A DNA stretch of 64,000 bases from Tetrastigma voinierianum (taxonomy: Eukaryota > Streptophyta > Magnoliopsida > Vitales > Vitaceae). Position numbers and translations under genes: made by a program. The notes under the pieces are model-generated. The model did no database searches. It saw nothing but the letters and a program-made list of their open reading frames with translations, and was not told where the DNA came from. The stretch covers positions 1 to 64,000 of the forward strand of contig JAEQBH010004109.1 in the NCBI GenBank assembly GCA_016808115.1. The letters are read 5' to 3'. Position 1 is the stretch's first letter. Each line of letters opens with the position of its first letter. Of the stretch, positions 59,727 to 64,000 are shown in pieces.

Positions 59727-61796
59727 TGTAAGACCCGAGAAATTCCTATTTCTGGAATAAGGGCAAAATCGTAATTTTGATTACAAAATTATAATTACGG
59801 TTAAAAATCCGTAATTAATTCCCTAGATCTCGGATGACCAAGCGGGATTGCACCGTTGGAATCGTCTCGCGAAATCTAGTTAGCACGTAAAATTTACGCC
59901 CAATTCTTTGAGACGGTCGGTCGGCACGTTTTTCAAAGGCGTCATGATTCGAATTGCCGTAAATCGATTTTGATCGGCGAAAGTCACATATAACATGTAC
60001 TCATGTCTGTAAGTGGTATGAGTAGAGGCCGTGCGAAAATGGGCGCCGGCGTGCGAATGTCAAGCGGTGAAAGAAAGAAAATTAATCAATTAAATGGGAT
60101 TAAGTGAACTGAAGACAAAAAAAGGCTCTGATGGCCTTCTTCTTCAAATTAAAAAGAAGAAAAAAAAAACGTGATTTGAAAAGCAGGAAGAACCAGTAGC
60201 CGAAAATGGAGGATTTAGGAGAGAGAGCATTTGACTTCTCTCTACAGAAGCTCTGGGCGTCAGGCCGTCGCGGGCCCGAGGGCAGAAGGGAGCGGTTTAC
60301 GGGCGAGCTGCGCGTGGACTACGGGATCGGGTTTTTATTTAAGGCTCCTTGAGGTAGGATTTTCTCCCTACTTGGGTTTTTATTCCCATTTAAATGTTTT
60401 ATTAATGTTTAGGTTGAATAGGGCCGTTAGGGAGCCGTTGATCGATCCTGAGCATGGGACCGAATTGATAAAATTTTGGGAAAAAAATGGAAGCGGCCCA
60501 GTAAGAACTTTCCATAACTAATTGGGTTCACAATGATGGGTTTGTGTATTGTTTCAAATCATGCTTTGATTGAATTTAGTAGGGAATGGCGAAGTAATTT
60601 CGGGTTCATTAAGTGGCAGATTGATTTGATCTTTTCGGGAATAATGTAGGGTTCACTATTCGAAACAATATTCAAAGAATATATTTTAAGTAAATTATGT
60701 GTTTAGTTAAGTAATTCAAATCAATTGCTTGTAATTTGATCATTAGTGAAATTGTTTTGTTATGATTGATTAATTACATGACATGATTGTGTGGTGGATG
60801 TTATACGAATATATTCATGTTGATATGTTTGCATGTGATTAAGGCGTGATGGGCGGCATCACATTGCATTCCATATGCCTTTGGAACATCCTAGGTATAT
60901 AGGAGTTGTGCATGAGATGAGTCTAGAAAATGGTTCGGGTAGTCTAAAATGTGTTAATCATGGAGGTAGTCAAACTAAATAATATCAGTCGAGACTGACG
61001 AGTTGATTTATATCCATCGGAGGGTAGTCCTGACTAAATAATATATCCCTTCAGCGTCGGAGCGACGAGTTGATATATATTCATCGGAGGAGTAGTCCAC
61101 ATACTAAATAATATATATCAATCGTCGGGCGGCCTAATTGATATATATATTCATCGAAAAGAGTGACCTTAATAAAATTATAATTCTCATACGAGGCTTA
61201 GGCGAGTGTGAGAGAGTATCAGGCAAAGGACTCGGGATGCGAGTTAGTCGTAGACATTCAAGTAGGATCAGCCATTTGCTTGAATGTGTGTTTGGCTGGA
61301 ACATTGCCTTGCACTTAGGTGGTGAGTAGCCCACTTGGGGCGTTTCTCCTACTGAGCTTTAGCTCACCCCGTCGTGGGACCCCCCTTTATTTTACAGGTA
61401 CATGGAGCGTGCGAGGGGATGGCTCGTCCTAGAGACTGAGATTATAAGAAAAGCTGGATTGTGGCTTTGGCGTTGATGATAATTACATGTATTAGAAATT
61501 GAGTATTTTAATATATGTAGTATGAGAGTAAAACATTTGAACTCTTGTAACTATTGGGTATATAGTTGGCATGTATATTGAGTACTGTCTATGAGTCCAA
61601 GTGGCCGTATTGGATATATATTGCATATATTGGACTGTTTAGGACCCGGTATTTACCGGGTATTGTATTTAAGGTGGAAGCTCCAGTACAAGGAGACTGC
61701 CTTGGGTTTTCTAAAGTGGCATCGGGTGCAGGCGTCCACTTGTATTTGGAGCGGAGTTGACGGGTAGTCAACGGACCCTAGGTTTTGGGGCGTCAC
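59727..61796 (+). repeat. 3' LTR of Tekay-like element 2
   Basis: A 2070-bp LTR from TGTAAGACCCGAGAAATTCC to GGGGCGTCAC, with the hairpin array at about 60930-61180. It differs from the 5' LTR by many indels. Confidence 0.88.
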
Positions 61797-61801
61797 GGTT
61801 C

Positions 61802-64000
61802 ACAGAATTTGTTTGGCTTTTAGGGCCCTAGTCTGTTGGGCTCTTAGGTTGGGCCAGTTGGTTAGAGCCGATCCACAGGCTCATGGTACCCACAATGCCC
61901 CCTTTGCTTCACGGGGAGGCGATCGTCCCAGCTTGGGCAGACAAGGATGGCGTCGTTGCATAGAACGATGGACAATCAATGCTTTTGATAGAATTTCATT
62001 GCGCCATTCGGGTTGCATTGATTTTTTGTTAAGTGTTCCATTGATCGTCATTAGAAATCATCGGTATTGAGCGGATGGGCCGCTGTTGTGTTGCCGGACA
62101 CATTCACTAGGTCATCGAGTTTGCATTGATCATTGGATTGATCTATCGCCCGAAACTTGGATAGGTCATTTAGTTGTTCTATCAGGAGCTTTTGTATTTG
62201 ACCGACTAGAAATTATCTATCTTGGGCCGGACATCATTTTCTTGCGCCGTCAAGACTTTAGTATTTATTGACGAGGAGGTTATCTATCTCTTGCAGACCC
62301 AGGTAGTCAGTTTACTGCGCGTAGAGCTTTTGAATTTGACGGCTAGAGTTTATCAGCGGGTAGGATAAAGTCGGTTCTTTGCGCCATCCGGGCTTTAGTT
62401 TCACCTGACTAAGAAGTTATCTAAGCTGGGCCGGATCGTCGGTTCTTTTGCCATCCGGGCTTTTGAATTTGACTAGCTAGAGGTTATCTAAGTCGGGCCG
62501 TATAGGTCAGTTTACTACGCCATCCGGGCTTTTGAATTTATTTTTATATAATGTGAAGATATGCGAGTAGAGCAAGTAAAGATATTCTTTTATTATTGAT
62601 AATACCTTTTCAAGTGCATGGCATTCCACATTCTTGAGTACGGGGTTCCATACATTTTGTAGGACCGGCTTCACTTGGCTCGCATCACGACATAAGGTCC
62701 TTCCCTAATTAGGTTGGAATTTCCGGCGGTAGAAGTGCACGGTATTCACCGAAAACTTTCTCGAGACCGGATCCACGGCTGGAAACTTTGAGGCTTTCAC
62801 GTATTATAATAGTTCACCAAGGCGTTGGTAGGATGTTATCTTGTGCCGAGGCTTCCGCAGCTCATCACTTCGTCTAACTCACGACTATCCCGTTGCATTT
62901 TTCCTAATCGGGCATATGCGCTGCAGAATGGTGAATTCAACCTCGGTAGGGATAATGACATCCATCGTAGCGGCGTAAAAGGAGAAATGTCGGTTGGCAG
63001 GAGTAGTGGTTACGCCCAGGCTGAGCGCTGCAGGAAGTTCTTCCACCTATTTCCCTTTAGCAGAGTCTAACCGTTTTTTCAAGGCAGTCAACAGGGTTTT
63101 GTTAGGAGAAGCTACGCTTGGCCCATTCCTTTGTGAATGCAGGGGTGAGTATAAATTTTTATTTTGATTCACGGAAAAGTCCCGGTAGGCTAAGTACATC
63201 AAGCATGGCAGATTATCGGATCCCGATTGATCTCAGGATGCCGAACCGGCAGATAATGTTTTTCTAGACAAACTGTGTAACATCTCTATCTTTGATTGAT
63301 GAGAAGGCGTCTACCTCTATCCATTTACTGAAATAATCGGTGGCGACCAATAATAGTTTCTTCTGAGCCGGGGCAGTAGGAAGCGAGCCGACAATATCGA
63401 TTCCTCATTGAGCGAATGGCCACGGGCTAGTGATGGAGATCAAGTCTTGCACCGACGATTTCAAGATAGGGGACATTCGCTTGAAAGGGTCACATTTCTT
63501 GACGTAATCGGCAGTGTCAAACTTCATTGTTGGCTAATACTACCCCTGAGTGTGGGCCCGGTGGGCTAGCTTTCTTCCCCCCAGGTGGTTCCCGCATATG
63601 CCTTCATGCAATTCAGCTAACACATACTGGCCTTGTTCAGGGGTTAGACACATCAGGTATGGCCCGCCTAGGGATCACTTGTATAGTTGCCCGTCTATCA
63701 TGGAGAATCTTGCCAATGAATTCGGTAGCTGGGCCTTATCTTTGCTGTCCAATTGGTTCAAGTGGCTAAGTATAGTCATATGGGGTCCATCTAGGACGGG
63801 GGAACTTGATCTATCTGGTTTATTTGGGCATTGTGGATTCCGGTTGATAGTAGATGGGGAGGAATACGGTTTCCCTTATCGGTAATGAAGCGGCCATGGC
63901 AGCTAAGACATCGGCCCTCTCATTACAGTCACGGGTGACATGTTCGATTTTCCAAGCCAAGAGGGTGTCTAATTCCAGGTTCGACTAAGGAAGCATACTC
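61802..64000 (-). mobile_element. Tat-like element copy B, continuing past the window
   Basis: Resumes the split 3' LTR (to CCCACA at 61894), then the polypurine tract, the 69-bp tandem array (about 62210-62545), integrase (about 62560-63540, with the same TGA in the GIDIIG motif, complement at 63405-63407), and the start of the archaeal-type RNase H at 63850-64000. It is collinear with 17150-19360 of copy A, minus strand, and broken by indels. RT, gag and the 5' LTR lie outside the window. Confidence 0.8.
62210..62545 (-). repeat. 69-bp tandem array, Tat-like copy B
   Basis: Four to five degenerate units with GGTTATCTAAG(C/T)CGGGCCG and CATCCGGGCTTTTGAATTTG, matching 17540-17880. Confidence 0.72.

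Overview
The window is plant nuclear DNA. It is AT-rich, made mostly of nested LTR retrotransposons, and its only host genes are F-box/DUF295 (KIB1-like) genes, a family that expands in flowering plants. I see no tRNA, rRNA, CRISPR or bacterial-type operon. Nearly every coding remnant is broken by short indels and stop codons, so most entries are pseudogenes or element fragments. Some small indels may be long-read assembly noise rather than decay.

Layout. 1-8089: a Ty3/gypsy Tekay/Del-like chromovirus on the minus strand, cut by the window edge. 8090-8991: AT-rich spacer. 8992-26875: unit A of a direct tandem duplication. It holds a minus-strand DUF295 gene (A1), a divergent plus-strand F-box/DUF295 gene (A2) split by two opposed solo Tekay LTRs, a minus-strand Tat/Retand-type gypsy element (16553-26124, TSD GATAT) carrying its own solo Tekay LTR (TSD CTATT), and a probable DNA-transposon remnant. 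26876-64000: unit B, the same order again. B1 is cut at its 5' side by a 21-kb composite Ty1/copia insertion (28037-49193, TSD TATCA). Next comes B2, the uninterrupted paralogue of A2, and then the second copy of the Tat element, whose 3' LTR is split by a complete Tekay-like element (52078-61796). The Tat copy runs off the right edge.

Relative order of events, read from the nesting: the Tat insertion predates the A/B duplication because both copies share its left junction and a stop codon in integrase. The Tekay solo LTRs in A and the Tekay and copia insertions in B are private to one unit, so they came later.

The most unusual structure is inside the copia composite. One ordinary insertion with a perfect TSD appears to have taken in two extra, circularly permuted element equivalents inside its 3' untranslated region. 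The first (34303-41015) reads as a one-LTR circle opened in the leader. The second (41022-48466) has the exact arrangement expected of an autointegrated (self-integrated, inverted) two-LTR cDNA, opened at nearly the same leader position. Each is about one element long. Nested insertion followed by inversion recombination is the main alternative.

The Tekay family also stands out. Both internal copies share the same gag-protease deletion junction and carry a gag-C-like segment after the RNase H start, and their leaders hold conserved palindromic and AT-rich arrays. This suggests that a rearranged, partly non-autonomous lineage spread.
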